This document shows, piece after piece, positions 15,401 through 22,053 of a stretch of DNA of 25,555 nucleotides. The first letter of the stretch is position 1. Each line of letters begins with the position of its first letter. The notes under the pieces were generated by a model that was given only the letters and a program-made list of their open reading frames with translations, was not told the DNA's origin and ran no database searches. Origin of the DNA: a virus; the IMG/VR virus record IMGVR_UViG_3300030202_000114, positions 1 through 25,555 of that record; one strand, given 5' to 3'. Position numbers and translations under genes: made by a program.

Positions 15401-16400
15401 TATTAATTATAGTTATACAAATCCTTATGATTACTTACAAAGACCAGTGCAAGCTTTATTTAACGCTTACGCTGATGGAGAAAGAAATGAGGCTAACTTA
15501 GTAAAAACAACACTTAACTCTAGTATTGACATGATAGGCGAAATGGCAGAACCATTTTTATCTTTTAGCATAGGTGCTAACGCTGTGCTTGAAGCTAAGT
15601 CTGGCAAAACATCAACAGGAAAAATTATTTATAACGAATCGGATTTACTAGGAGATCAAATTGAAAAATCAATGATACATGTTTTTAATTCTATAGCTCC
15701 TACCTCCCTTCCTTTTACAGTTCAAACTGATGCAGAAGGAACACAAATAGTACCTAAAGATTTTGTAACTGCTGCAGCCGCAGTATTCACAGGAGAAAGA
15801 GATTTAATTAGCCCTAAAGGAAAAGAAATAGATGTAGCAGAAACTATGGTACAGGCTTTTTCAGGAATAAAAGTTATCAAGCCACAACTTGAAAGATCTT
15901 TATATTATAAAGCAGCAGAATCTAAACGAGCTATTAGAGAAACAACTAATGAATTTAATAGATTACTTAGATCAAACAACAAAAGAGATGCAGAGAGCTT
16001 TCTTAAAGGTTACATTAATACTAACGAAGATAGATATAACTCATTAAGAACTCTTTACACAGCTATAGAAGACGCAAGAACTTTAGGTTTAAATGACTAT
16101 GAAATAAGCGAACAATTAAAAATTGCAAAAGTTGCAAACAGAGACTTGGTTATGTTAGGTATATTTAAACCTAGTGAAATTAATCAAGATGTTCTTAACT
16201 TTGCTTTACAAGGATCAGATATTAAAGAAGCACAACCTGTTCCATTGGGAGATTTAGGAAAAGCTCAATTTGATTTATTAGGACAACCATTGCAAGGACA
16301 ATTTCAATCTCCAAAACTTACACCTCCAGGTCAATACAACAATAGAGCATCGCAAGTATTAAGAGAAGAAGAAATAGATAAGCTATTAGGAGGCACCTAA
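12438..16400 (+). CDS. very large internal virion/DNA-ejection-type protein
   Basis: This 1320-aa protein is the largest in the window. The N-terminus (MPLVKLNDGTEIFVD, then IEEAKQRFIKKR) is followed by a Gly/Ile-rich hydrophobic stretch (about 41-71) and another around 195-210. Most of the rest is helical and lysine-rich. A segment near residue 882 (RLKFLPFLGNFTAFPAEIVR) matches a motif I recall from large internal proteins of marine podoviruses. The C-terminal end is Pro/Gln-rich (QSPKLTPPGQYNNRASQVL) and closes with EEEIDKLLGG. No lysozyme or transglycosylase active site is evident. Size, position at the end of the tail block, and the hydrophobic/basic makeup fit a T7 gp16-like ejection protein by analogy, not by proven homology. 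Confidence 0.6.
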   Translation: MPLVKLNDGTEIFVDSNDANDIEEAKQRFIKKRNTGSSGTLAGDIGRGIGAGIVSIPQGLITIPTTGIDLLFNTEVTDNVNDFFQGIKPEVEGTAGKTAQMIAQFGIPGLGTAGALSKLSKFKQLAAIGAVDAAVATDDVDTFVDIIFDKESDEERIKNLEGREAAAARLKERMQVFAETASVVYAVPKVVGGTIKTAGVGLDLAAPYISTLAKKINPNEALASATKADKNLFDYLRKNFRAGGIFEQTAKNNKAISDVYQTQKAYASNQSLEIADNMDKITRTLTTAVKGRGLLNQKDSLELVKAISTYRAPLLAVERQYPNVKGKKKTQIMKRFQDDALKKIKSFEGQGNKIDYDALNISSENYISNILKNNKGLFAQEQKLLSDIIADKTTIAGLTLDKNFKKVLIENRGMYGTTLYRKLIDSNFEPSKEVYNRAINKIKEILDISPTDKLGTSKAKQIFDKLSDPEFSKNSYETPEFFLNNIKGGSLKGKKLKKLPEIREALGEITPITYKKGSDWKKALQDESFAATATMSKIASLSADVKVYDDLYLLNQNAKARGTTPFLKTIKDLDNQKINVRDTDNKLVETLEIDGVKYRRFDSNQGALKNTYAPEVFYDAVTGATSSFLKDSDNLLMQTYKGLLALKTVGQYNKTLLSIGAHIRNNTSVVALSSMNGNLGPSGRFVDAFRKMFAGVFDPRQKTKYQKEIKEGKDYGVVVGRGTQLQEIAELGEYATNDLSLLKQVKSKGYFQTLRNLLKPVERAYTGSDNAARMINWNGEQFKYANAILDSSSNSVIPISSTKSFLDPEISKLIKNGGADGPVIQTKELKKTIDDLNKKRVKSGEMKKGDELLDKIVKSESADIALNVTPTYSRIPEIVKRLKFLPFLGNFTAFPAEIVRNTSNTLSRSIKELASSNVEFQKIGMRRLTGALTTTVGLPVGLTKAGLALTGSDEEQLNAYKRSFAAPWEKNATLIPTSTDAQGNITGFINYSYTNPYDYLQRPVQALFNAYADGERNEANLVKTTLNSSIDMIGEMAEPFLSFSIGANAVLEAKSGKTSTGKIIYNESDLLGDQIEKSMIHVFNSIAPTSLPFTVQTDAEGTQIVPKDFVTAAAAVFTGERDLISPKGKEIDVAETMVQAFSGIKVIKPQLERSLYYKAAESKRAIRETTNEFNRLLRSNNKRDAESFLKGYINTNEDRYNSLRTLYTAIEDARTLGLNDYEISEQLKIAKVANRDLVMLGIFKPSEINQDVLNFALQGSDIKEAQPVPLGDLGKAQFDLLGQPLQGQFQSPKLTPPGQYNNRASQVLREEEIDKLLGGT

Positions 16401-16401
16401 C

Positions 16402-16731
16402 TTGTATAACAAGTATGGAGCAAAGAAAGTAAGACAAGACGGTTACACTTTCGATAGCAAACTAGAGGCAGCTAGATACAATCATCTTAAAGAACTAGAA
16501 GATCAAGGCCTAATCTCTGACATAGAAGTACACCCACCTTTCCCATGTGTAGTCAATGACAAGAAGGTATGTCTTTACAAGGCTGACTTTAAATACAAGA
16601 ACATCAATGGCGATGAGATCATAGAAGATACTAAAGGTATGCAGACTCCTATGTTTAGATTAAAAAAGAAACTTGTTGAGGCTTTATATCCTGATGTTGA
16701 GATTATGGTTATAAGTAAAGCCAAAGCCTAG
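16402..16731 (+). CDS. DUF1064-family PD-(D/E)XK nuclease
   Basis: This 109-aa protein starts at TTG 16402, 8 nt after AGGAGG at 16388-16393. Family signatures are YGAKKVRQDGYTFDSKLEA (the KLEA Glu is E22), YKADFKY with D62, and EDTKG with D76 and K78. Together these give a D...DxK variant of the PD-(D/E)XK nuclease core. DUF1064 proteins are small phage nucleases thought to act on branched or damaged DNA, possibly Holliday junctions. The substrate has not been shown here. It is the last rightward gene of the left block, and its stop codon overlaps the stop of the leftward nuclease gene at a single CTAG. That shared position leaves no room for a separate terminator. Confidence 0.85.
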   Translation: MYNKYGAKKVRQDGYTFDSKLEAARYNHLKELEDQGLISDIEVHPPFPCVVNDKKVCLYKADFKYKNINGDEIIEDTKGMQTPMFRLKKKLVEALYPDVEIMVISKAKA

Positions 16732-17807
16732 AAAGGTACACCTGTTTCAACCCAAGGTCTTATACTAGATATTTTTCCATTCAAAAGTTTTTTAACATTC
16801 TCACACTGAACGATCAGTTCTTTTGGAAAGTTGCTGTTGACAATCTCTATTAGCTCCTCACTAGAATAAAAGTTATCTCCTGTAGATTGTTTACCTTTAG
16901 CTACATTGACAAACCTAAAGTCATCTTTCTCGTAGATCACAAAGGTATCATCAACCTGTAATACTTTGGCTGGTATTAGTTCAGGTATGTAGTTGTGGTT
17001 TGCACAACCTGTGGTTTGTCTTTCTTTGCTTATCACTCTATTGTCTTGAGAACAAACCCACTCGCCTGTTTCAATGTCTGGATTAGAAAAACGACAAGAC
17101 CTACAATGTAATTTCTCAGGCAAAGATCTGCCAAGATATGCGGCTTGTTGTTTCTTTGACATATAGTTACGTATTCTGTAATCAGTTACAGGTATGTTGT
17201 TATCTGGTGGTGTCTTAGTCTTTAATATGTTTTCAGCTTTGTCCATAAACATTTCAAACTTTAAGTAATCAAAGTCGATAACTTCTGTATATAAAGCAGA
17301 GTTGTTTTTGTTATATACAATAGCTATGCAGTGATCTAATTTAAACAATCCCATATACAAATGGATCTGTGCATCATACTCCTCTGACCAATTACAATAG
17401 CTACCTAGTTTTTCTAACTTGTTAAAACGATTGTCGTTAGCTGTCTTAAACTCTAGTAGGTATGGCTTGTTTGGTTTTAGTCCAGGTAAGTTCTTAGCTA
17501 CACCGTCTATGTGTCCCTTTACATGTCCACCTAATGCTTTGGTTTCAAACTGTCTGCCGTCCTTTTGCACATCATATATAGTTGCACCTGGTATCTTGCG
17601 TAGCTTTTCGATCAAGTGATCTTCCACTACGTTACCTAAGTCTAGTAACCTAAGAACTCTTGGCTCCCATTCATCAGGCATAAGCCAGCGGTATCGCATC
17701 CAAAGGAGCCTTTGATTTGGATTACCGATACCACTGATGCCTAAATAAAATCTTTGGCGTCTCTCAGCATTTGTTTCTACTTCATCAAGTAAATGATTAA
17801 TTGTCAC
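16728..17807 (-). CDS. PD-(D/E)XK exonuclease with Cys4 motif
   Basis: This 359-aa nuclease starts with GTG at 17807, preceded by AAGGAG at a spacing of 8 nt. The nuclease core is clear: GHIDG (D101) and LLEFKTA (E119, K121), with Q147 in a following helix (QIHLYMG). Four cysteines, C235, C238, C252 and C268 (CRSC, then WVC, then TGC), form a zinc- or iron-sulfur-type site, as in RecB/Cas4-type phage nucleases. The start overlaps the helicase stop by 4 nt (GTGA). It is the last gene of the leftward operon, so it probably works with the helicase and recombinase in DNA end processing. Whether the cysteines bind Fe-S or Zn cannot be told from sequence. Confidence 0.85.
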   Translation of the reverse strand: MTINHLLDEVETNAERRQRFYLGISGIGNPNQRLLWMRYRWLMPDEWEPRVLRLLDLGNVVEDHLIEKLRKIPGATIYDVQKDGRQFETKALGGHVKGHIDGVAKNLPGLKPNKPYLLEFKTANDNRFNKLEKLGSYCNWSEEYDAQIHLYMGLFKLDHCIAIVYNKNNSALYTEVIDFDYLKFEMFMDKAENILKTKTPPDNNIPVTDYRIRNYMSKKQQAAYLGRSLPEKLHCRSCRFSNPDIETGEWVCSQDNRVISKERQTTGCANHNYIPELIPAKVLQVDDTFVIYEKDDFRFVNVAKGKQSTGDNFYSSEELIEIVNSNFPKELIVQCENVKKLLNGKISSIRPWVETGVPF

Positions 17808-19474
17808 AACATTATCTCCTTATTTTGTTTTGTTTTGATCCCTATAACATTCTCATACTTGCCCTGCTTTTGTAGAACAATCTCTGATATATTTTCAAAG
17901 GCACCACTATTAATTAATTCAGCAGCCATCCATGGTTGCTCAGGAGCACCCCACTTCTCTGCTATCTTCTTCCATCTACGAACAGCCATGTGGTGTGCTT
18001 TAGGATGTCCAAACATTAACGGCATCTTCTTTGGAAAGAACTCATCCTTAACTGTAAAGATCACTTGACAATACTCACTGCCATTCATGGACTTAGTTAC
18101 AGTTGCATAGATGTCAGTAACAGGTTTGTATCTTGGCTTGGCTTTCTCTCTCTCATCAGATAAGACAGCTTGCCTTTCTGCTTTAGTTCTCTTAGCAACT
18201 TCTTTTTCTTTTTTAGTTTGCAGTTCTTCAAACTTTTTAGATCCCTCAAACTCTTGACCACACTCAATACATTTTTTAGCAGAAGGCAAATTGATAGCAC
18301 TACAGTTAGCACATATCTTAGGATGGTATTTACCTGGTGCTGTACGATCTGGTTGCACTTCATCAAGACAGCCATGCCTAGCTACATTCTCTCCGTAGTC
18401 TAATAGCAAACAGTTTTCTTTATCATCATGCAGTCTCATACCTCTGCCACACATTTGCACAAACAAGCCAACGCTTTGTGTTGGTCTAAGCAAGGCCACA
18501 CAATCAGCTCTTGGAGCATCCCAACCTTCAGTCAGTACACCTACATTACATATAGCATGGATCAATCCGTTGTTAAATCTTTCTAGTATGTCCTCTCGTT
18601 TTTCTTTTGGTGTCTCTCCTGTTACACATTCAGCCATGATTCCATAGTTCTTTAGGCATTGAGTCATCTTCTCTGCGTGTAGCACTGATACACAAAAGAA
18701 TACTGTAGCTGTTCTTCCTTTAGTGTAGGCGTTGTCAATCCAATCGTTTATAACTTGTAAGATCGTATCATCTACCATAGCTACTTTTTCTAGCTCACTC
18801 TCTTTGAAGTCTCCGTTCTTAAACTTTAATGCGACAGCACCTGCATCAATAATGGCACCTTCATTTACAGCATAGGCAGATAGCCTGGATAAGAAACCAT
18901 TACGGATCAGTTCGGGTATTGATATTGAATAGGCTAGTCCTTTAAAGAAATGATCTTTACGATTGCCATAGATATAACCTTGCCCCATACGATAAGGCGT
19001 TGCAGTACAACCCATAACACGCATAGGCTTTCTATCAGACAAAGTGGTTATAATTTTTTTGTACCTAGTGTGTGAGCTTGGTGGTACATTGTGTGCTTCA
19101 TCTATGATCATGTAGTCAAAGCTACCTACAGCATCTAATCTTTTAGGAGATGCTAAAGTATCACGACTGGCTATAAGTATTTGTGAATCTATCTCAAAAC
19201 GTTTCATACCTGCAACCAATACTCCTACTGGTGCATCAGGCCATACCATTTTAAGTTTTGTTTCTGCTTGCTCTACCAATTCTTTTCTGTGTGCCAGGAC
19301 AAGAAACCTAGCGTTAGGATCTTTGGCTAGTATCTCTTTAATAAAATGTGAAAAGATAATAGTCTTACCTGCTGCTGTAGGTAACGCAATTAAAGGGTGT
19401 TCCTCTGCTGGTTTATTGTTAAACCATTTATGCAGAGAATCTATTGCATCTCTTTGGTAGTAGCGTAGTTTCAA
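17804..19474 (-). CDS. SF2 DEAH-box helicase with zinc ribbon
   Basis: This 556-aa ATP-dependent helicase has an N-terminal RYYQRDAI Q-like motif and a Walker A LPTAAGKT (31-38). It also has LVLAHRKELVEQ, the DEAH box IIDEAHN (123-129), motif III GCTATP (155-160), and motif VI QMCGRGMR (340-347) with GWDAPRAD before it. A Cys4 zinc ribbon lies at 388-405 (CANC then CIECG). A lysine/glutamate-rich region follows at about 415-445. The layout is like phage UvsW/SSL2-type helicases that act in replication and recombination. The start is TTG at 19474, overlapping the upstream stop as TTGA, and it overlaps the downstream nuclease by 4 nt. The pairing of helicase and nuclease suggests a resection or branch-processing unit. 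Confidence 0.92.
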   Translation of the reverse strand: MKLRYYQRDAIDSLHKWFNNKPAEEHPLIALPTAAGKTIIFSHFIKEILAKDPNARFLVLAHRKELVEQAETKLKMVWPDAPVGVLVAGMKRFEIDSQILIASRDTLASPKRLDAVGSFDYMIIDEAHNVPPSSHTRYKKIITTLSDRKPMRVMGCTATPYRMGQGYIYGNRKDHFFKGLAYSISIPELIRNGFLSRLSAYAVNEGAIIDAGAVALKFKNGDFKESELEKVAMVDDTILQVINDWIDNAYTKGRTATVFFCVSVLHAEKMTQCLKNYGIMAECVTGETPKEKREDILERFNNGLIHAICNVGVLTEGWDAPRADCVALLRPTQSVGLFVQMCGRGMRLHDDKENCLLLDYGENVARHGCLDEVQPDRTAPGKYHPKICANCSAINLPSAKKCIECGQEFEGSKKFEELQTKKEKEVAKRTKAERQAVLSDEREKAKPRYKPVTDIYATVTKSMNGSEYCQVIFTVKDEFFPKKMPLMFGHPKAHHMAVRRWKKIAEKWGAPEQPWMAAELINSGAFENISEIVLQKQGKYENVIGIKTKQNKEIML

Positions 19475-19665
19475 TTCAATCCAAGTATTCTATAAATTTT
19501 TCTTTGTGGATATGTTCTCATATCTACATTCAACAATAACATTTTAGCTTCTTTTACTTTGTCGTTTAGATCAGTAGGTAAACTATCAAAGTTTTGATCT
19601 AAAGAGTTTAATAAAGATGTCATTGATTTTATCAAGGCCTTAGCCTCTCTCTTATCTATATTCAT
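19471..19665 (-). CDS. small helical protein, unknown
   Basis: This 64-aa protein is mostly helical and charged (NIDKREAKALIKSMTSLLN, LNDKVKEAKMLLLNVD). It has no recognised family. A GGAG site lies 5 nt before the ATG at 19665. The stop overlaps the helicase TTG as TTGA, so translation is probably coupled. It may assist the helicase, but only position suggests this. Confidence 0.65.
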   Translation of the reverse strand: MNIDKREAKALIKSMTSLLNSLDQNFDSLPTDLNDKVKEAKMLLLNVDMRTYPQRKIYRILGLN

Positions 19666-19708
19666 AATTTCTCCAAAAATTAGTTTAGGGTTATACTACC
19701 CTTAGGTG

Positions 19709-19744
19709 CGAGGAGTAGCCTTCGTAGATAAGACTACTCACTCG
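19709..19744 (-). other. imperfect hairpin in the intergenic gap
   Basis: The arms CGAG-GAGTAG and CTACTC-A-CTCG pair with one bulged base around a 15-nt loop. It lies between the DUF669 gene and the 64-aa gene. No run of U follows on either strand, so it is not a classical terminator. It may mark RNA processing or a regulatory site. Confidence 0.4.
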
Positions 19745-19748
19745 ATTT

Positions 19749-19776
19749 ATTTATTTACTCTCTCCTGTAAATAAAT
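19749..19776 (-). other. AT-rich 10-bp hairpin at the DUF669 stop
   Basis: A perfect 10-bp stem (ATTTATTTAC and GTAAATAAAT) with an 8-nt loop sits right at the 3' end of the DUF669 gene; its last base belongs to that stop codon. The 3' side on the minus strand is not U-rich, so intrinsic termination is doubtful. It could protect the message end or weaken read-through. Confidence 0.4.
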
Positions 19777-20270
19777 TATTTGTCCCAATCAAAATCATCA
19801 TTATTAGATGAAGATTCTGTATTAGAACTAGGCGAAGGAGCTGACACTTTATTAGAAGTATTTGCAATAAACTTTGCAATCCTATTTTTGTCATCCCACT
19901 TCGTTCCGTCCCCTTTATCTTTGCCAACTTCTATATTGACTTTGGCAGACAAGGGTACGTTTAACATGCCTTCAAGTTGTTCTATACCAAAGGCTTCGAC
20001 ATCAGGATCCATCCCCATAGATCTTCTCCAATCTCGCAACCTGGCAACAGACACATTCAACCCTGCTCCTTCGAGCATAAAGGTTTCCCATATCTTACGA
20101 CCAGCGTGTGAAGGCCCGGTAACATCAAAGGTAACTGATAAATACTTATCTCCTTTGTTGCTTGTTTTATTTTCCCAACCTGATGCTACGAACTCGTAGT
20201 CTCCGACTGGCATTAGATCAAACGATCCACTCTCCTCGACATTAGTCAAGTTAATTTCAAAATCAGACAT
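19776..20270 (-). CDS. DUF669-family ssDNA-binding-like protein
   Basis: This 164-aa protein fits the DUF669 family of phage single-strand-binding-like proteins: GSFDLMPVGDYEFVASG, then SNKGDKYLSVTFDVTG, and later NVPLSAKVNIEVGKDKG. The C-terminal 30 residues are low-complexity Ser/Asn-rich and end in the acidic DDFDWDK. Such a tail resembles the acidic protein-docking tail of bacterial SSB. It overlaps the ATPase gene stop by 8 nt and has a GGAG ribosome site. DUF669 genes commonly sit next to Sak4-like ATPases and nucleases, exactly as here, which supports a role coating ssDNA for recombination. Confidence 0.85.
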   Translation of the reverse strand: MSDFEINLTNVEESGSFDLMPVGDYEFVASGWENKTSNKGDKYLSVTFDVTGPSHAGRKIWETFMLEGAGLNVSVARLRDWRRSMGMDPDVEAFGIEQLEGMLNVPLSAKVNIEVGKDKGDGTKWDDKNRIAKFIANTSNKVSAPSPSSNTESSSNNDDFDWDK

Positions 20271-21030
20271 TGTTTTCTCCTTGTTTAGATTTTAAAGATT
20301 GCTTAAATGCAGTCATGAAAGCTGTCCAATCAAGATCCAAAGGTGCTACCCCAAGATCAACTCGACTCTTAGCATCAAATGCTGCGGTGTATTTGTGAAA
20401 CAACTTACGCTTGCCGTATGACACAGCTCTAGTTGTCTCCTTAAAACCTTGTCCACTGGTACGAGTTGATACCTCGTAGTTTGCAAACAAGTTAAAGTCT
20501 ACCCACTCACGTATCATTGCTGATATTTTTTTGTGTGTGGACATTTCCCAACGATCATAGGGCTCTCGCTCTGGATCATTAAAAGTTCTTATGCCTACAT
20601 GTGAAAGTAAAATGACGTGCATTTTCTTTTTCTGTAGTGCATCAAACATGCGTAAAACTCTGCCAAATAATTCAGCAGACTCTGTAAAGCCTTTACCATA
20701 ACCAAGTGATTCAATAGATTTAATTGAGTGATTCATACAAACTTTTTGCTGTACTAATTTCTCAGCCCAATCTGTTGTATCAAAGACTACGGTTTTGTAA
20801 TCATGCTTTTCATCATGCAAAGTTCTGATCTGATTAACTATGTCATCATAGCTTTCACATAATGGAAAGGATGATGTGTCAACATAGTTAGTACCAGATT
20901 CTGTTTTAATAAATATAGGCTTAGGTGCTTGACTGGCAAAGGTAGTCTTACCTATGCCATCAGTTCCTGATATGTTTATTTTAATTGCAGGTATTTGTAT
21001 TCCTGTGGTAACTTCATTTAATAGACTCAT
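20263..21030 (-). CDS. Sak4/RecA-like recombination ATPase
   Basis: The frame is open to 21051, but the ATG at 21030 follows GGAGG with a 9-nt spacing, giving a 255-aa protein starting MSLLNEVTTG. Walker A is GTDGIGKT (22-29) and Walker B is VVFDTTDW (81-88). A later strand VILLSHVG ends in a polar sensor. The central part (YGKGFTESAELFGRVLRMFD) is typical of phage nucleotide-binding proteins of the AAA_24/Sak4 type, single-domain RecA-like proteins that promote annealing with phage SSBs. The DUF669 gene follows at once. The family call is good. Annealing or strand-exchange activity is inferred from the family. Confidence 0.85.
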   Translation of the reverse strand: MSLLNEVTTGIQIPAIKINISGTDGIGKTTFASQAPKPIFIKTESGTNYVDTSSFPLCESYDDIVNQIRTLHDEKHDYKTVVFDTTDWAEKLVQQKVCMNHSIKSIESLGYGKGFTESAELFGRVLRMFDALQKKKMHVILLSHVGIRTFNDPEREPYDRWEMSTHKKISAMIREWVDFNLFANYEVSTRTSGQGFKETTRAVSYGKRKLFHKYTAAFDAKSRVDLGVAPLDLDWTAFMTAFKQSLKSKQGENNV

Positions 21031-21214
21031 TGTTTTCAACCTCCGAATCATTCATAGATATAAAACCTTGAGAAGTCATTTCATCTGCAACTATTTCTAC
21101 ATCATCTATTATAGTTAATATTTTATTTACCCAAGCAGAGTGTAGTCCAGGTGCTACTTCTCTTTTAATGGTATCTTTAATTTGCATCAAGACTGCACTG
21201 TAATGTACTGTCAT
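21014..21214 (-). CDS. small protein, unknown
   Basis: This 66-aa protein has a helical, mildly charged sequence (YSAVLMQIKDTIKREVAPG, ILTIIDDVEIVADEM) and no known domain. It starts at a TAATG overlap with the upstream gene stop and overlaps the ATPase gene by 17 nt, where the ATPase ribosome site lies. It belongs to the leftward early operon. Confidence 0.6.
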   Translation of the reverse strand: MTVHYSAVLMQIKDTIKREVAPGLHSAWVNKILTIIDDVEIVADEMTSQGFISMNDSEVENNESIK

Positions 21215-21657
21215 TATACTGTCCCCTTTAATGGATCAACAAAAGCAACATAAGGTCTTTCATTGATCTTGGTTTGTAAACCCTCTTGAAACTTATCAAA
21301 TACGTCAGGATGATTTTGCTCTATCATTTTAGATAGTGCAGAGTCTTCAACGTATTTAGTTTTAAAAGGAAATAAGTTTTCAGGTATGTCATGTTTTACC
21401 TGTGATAAAAAGTTTTGATCCCATGATCTAGTAACTTTATATTGCACTCGTAAGTCTTTCGGTATGATACCGTTAAGTTGAACTCTAGTAGATCCTCCTG
21501 TATTAGAAAGTCGATTGACTTGTCCATGAACATCAGGGTGTGCAGTAATAGCAAAGTCAAGCAGTGAACTTTGTTCTTTAAGCTCTGATTGTTTTGCTAG
21601 ATTCTTTTTCTTCTCTACCAAAAGTTGTGGTAGAGTAAGCTTTGAATAGTCTTTCAT
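21214..21657 (-). CDS. leftward operon first gene, unknown function
   Basis: The frame starts with ATG at 21669, but that ATG carries the GGAG of a ribosome site for a second ATG at 21657 (6-nt spacing). I prefer the shorter 147-aa form beginning MKDYSKLTLPQLL. The N-terminal third is a helix (LLVEKKKNLAKQSELKEQ), followed by a possible core with HPDVHGQVNRLSN and QYKVTRSWDQNFLSQ. There is no recognised enzyme motif. As the first gene after the divergent control region it would be expressed early. Candidate functions such as a host takeover or recombination accessory factor are guesses from place only. Confidence 0.65.
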   Translation of the reverse strand: MKDYSKLTLPQLLVEKKKNLAKQSELKEQSSLLDFAITAHPDVHGQVNRLSNTGGSTRVQLNGIIPKDLRVQYKVTRSWDQNFLSQVKHDIPENLFPFKTKYVEDSALSKMIEQNHPDVFDKFQEGLQTKINERPYVAFVDPLKGTV

Positions 21658-21687
21658 TAGTTGCTCCATTTAATAAATACAATATTT

Positions 21688-21715
21688 ATATTACTCCTAT
21701 CAAATACATTGTCAA
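21688..21715 (-). promoter_or_regulatory. candidate leftward sigma70-type promoter
   Basis: On the minus strand a perfect TTGACA (21715-21710) is followed after 16 nt by TAATAT (21693-21688). A start site near 21681 would give a leader of about 24 nt before the preferred start at 21657. It would drive the leftward DNA-metabolism operon. Confidence 0.6.
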
Positions 21716-21724
21716 TAGTTTTGT

Positions 21725-21764
21725 AAAAAAAAAACTTTACTTATTGTATATAGTCATTTAATAT
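21725..21764 (+). promoter_or_regulatory. candidate rightward promoter with A-tract
   Basis: TTTACT (21736-21741) and TAATAT (21759-21764) are separated by 17 nt. A run of ten A residues (21725-21734) lies just upstream and could act as an UP-type element. It would drive the HTH, prim-pol/helicase and modification genes with a leader of about 85 nt. Confidence 0.5.
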
Positions 21765-21770
21765 TGTCTT

Positions 21771-21837
21771 AGGTATAGGTTAATGTTTATATTTTTAAAC
21801 TTCTCTAACCCCCCCTAGAATAAATTATCCTATACCT
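21771..21837. repeat. inverted repeat in the control region, operator or leader hairpin
   Basis: AGGTATAGGTTAATG (21771-21785) is matched in inverse by AATTATCCTATACCT (21823-21837), 13 of 15 positions identical, the first 9 perfect. The gap holds a C7 run (21809-21815). The arms could be paired operators for the HTH protein encoded just downstream, or the stem of a leader hairpin beginning near the predicted rightward start site. Confidence 0.55.
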
Positions 21838-21855
21838 TTCTATTTTAGGAGAACT

Positions 21856-22053
21856 ATGGAACTTAAAGACTATATAAAAAAACGAGGTGAAGACAATCTT
21901 GCTAAAGATCTTGGAGTATCAGTTGATACTATTAAGTCCTGGAGATATGGCAATAGACAACCCTCAGTTAATCAAGCCAAGAAATTAATTAAGATGACAG
22001 GCCATGCTTTAGGTTGGGAAAACATTTATGGATCAGTGGACGAATGCCAATAG
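21856..22053 (+). CDS. small Cro/CI-type HTH DNA-binding regulator
   Basis: This 65-aa protein is essentially a single helix-turn-helix domain. Helix 2 is NLAKDLG (14-20), the turn VSV, and the recognition helix DTIKSWRYGNRQPS (24-37). The IKSWRYGNRQPS pattern is typical of XRE/YdaS-like phage regulators. A strong AGGAG (21847-21851) lies 4 nt before the ATG. It sits next to divergent candidate promoters and an inverted repeat, so it is likely to control the leftward/rightward switch. No integrase is seen in the window, so temperate life is not shown. It could equally be a lytic-cycle timing factor. Confidence 0.8.
   Translation: MELKDYIKKRGEDNLAKDLGVSVDTIKSWRYGNRQPSVNQAKKLIKMTGHALGWENIYGSVDECQ

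Noticed and set aside
18097-18403. Overlapping open frames on both strands in the helicase gene
   Set aside because: Lysine/Leu-rich and Phe/Ser-rich shadows of the helicase Lys/Glu-rich C-terminal region, without starts or motifs.
19749-19776. Intrinsic terminator after the DUF669 gene
   Set aside because: The stem is good but AT-only in most pairs and not followed by a U-tract on the minus strand, so only a hairpin is reported.
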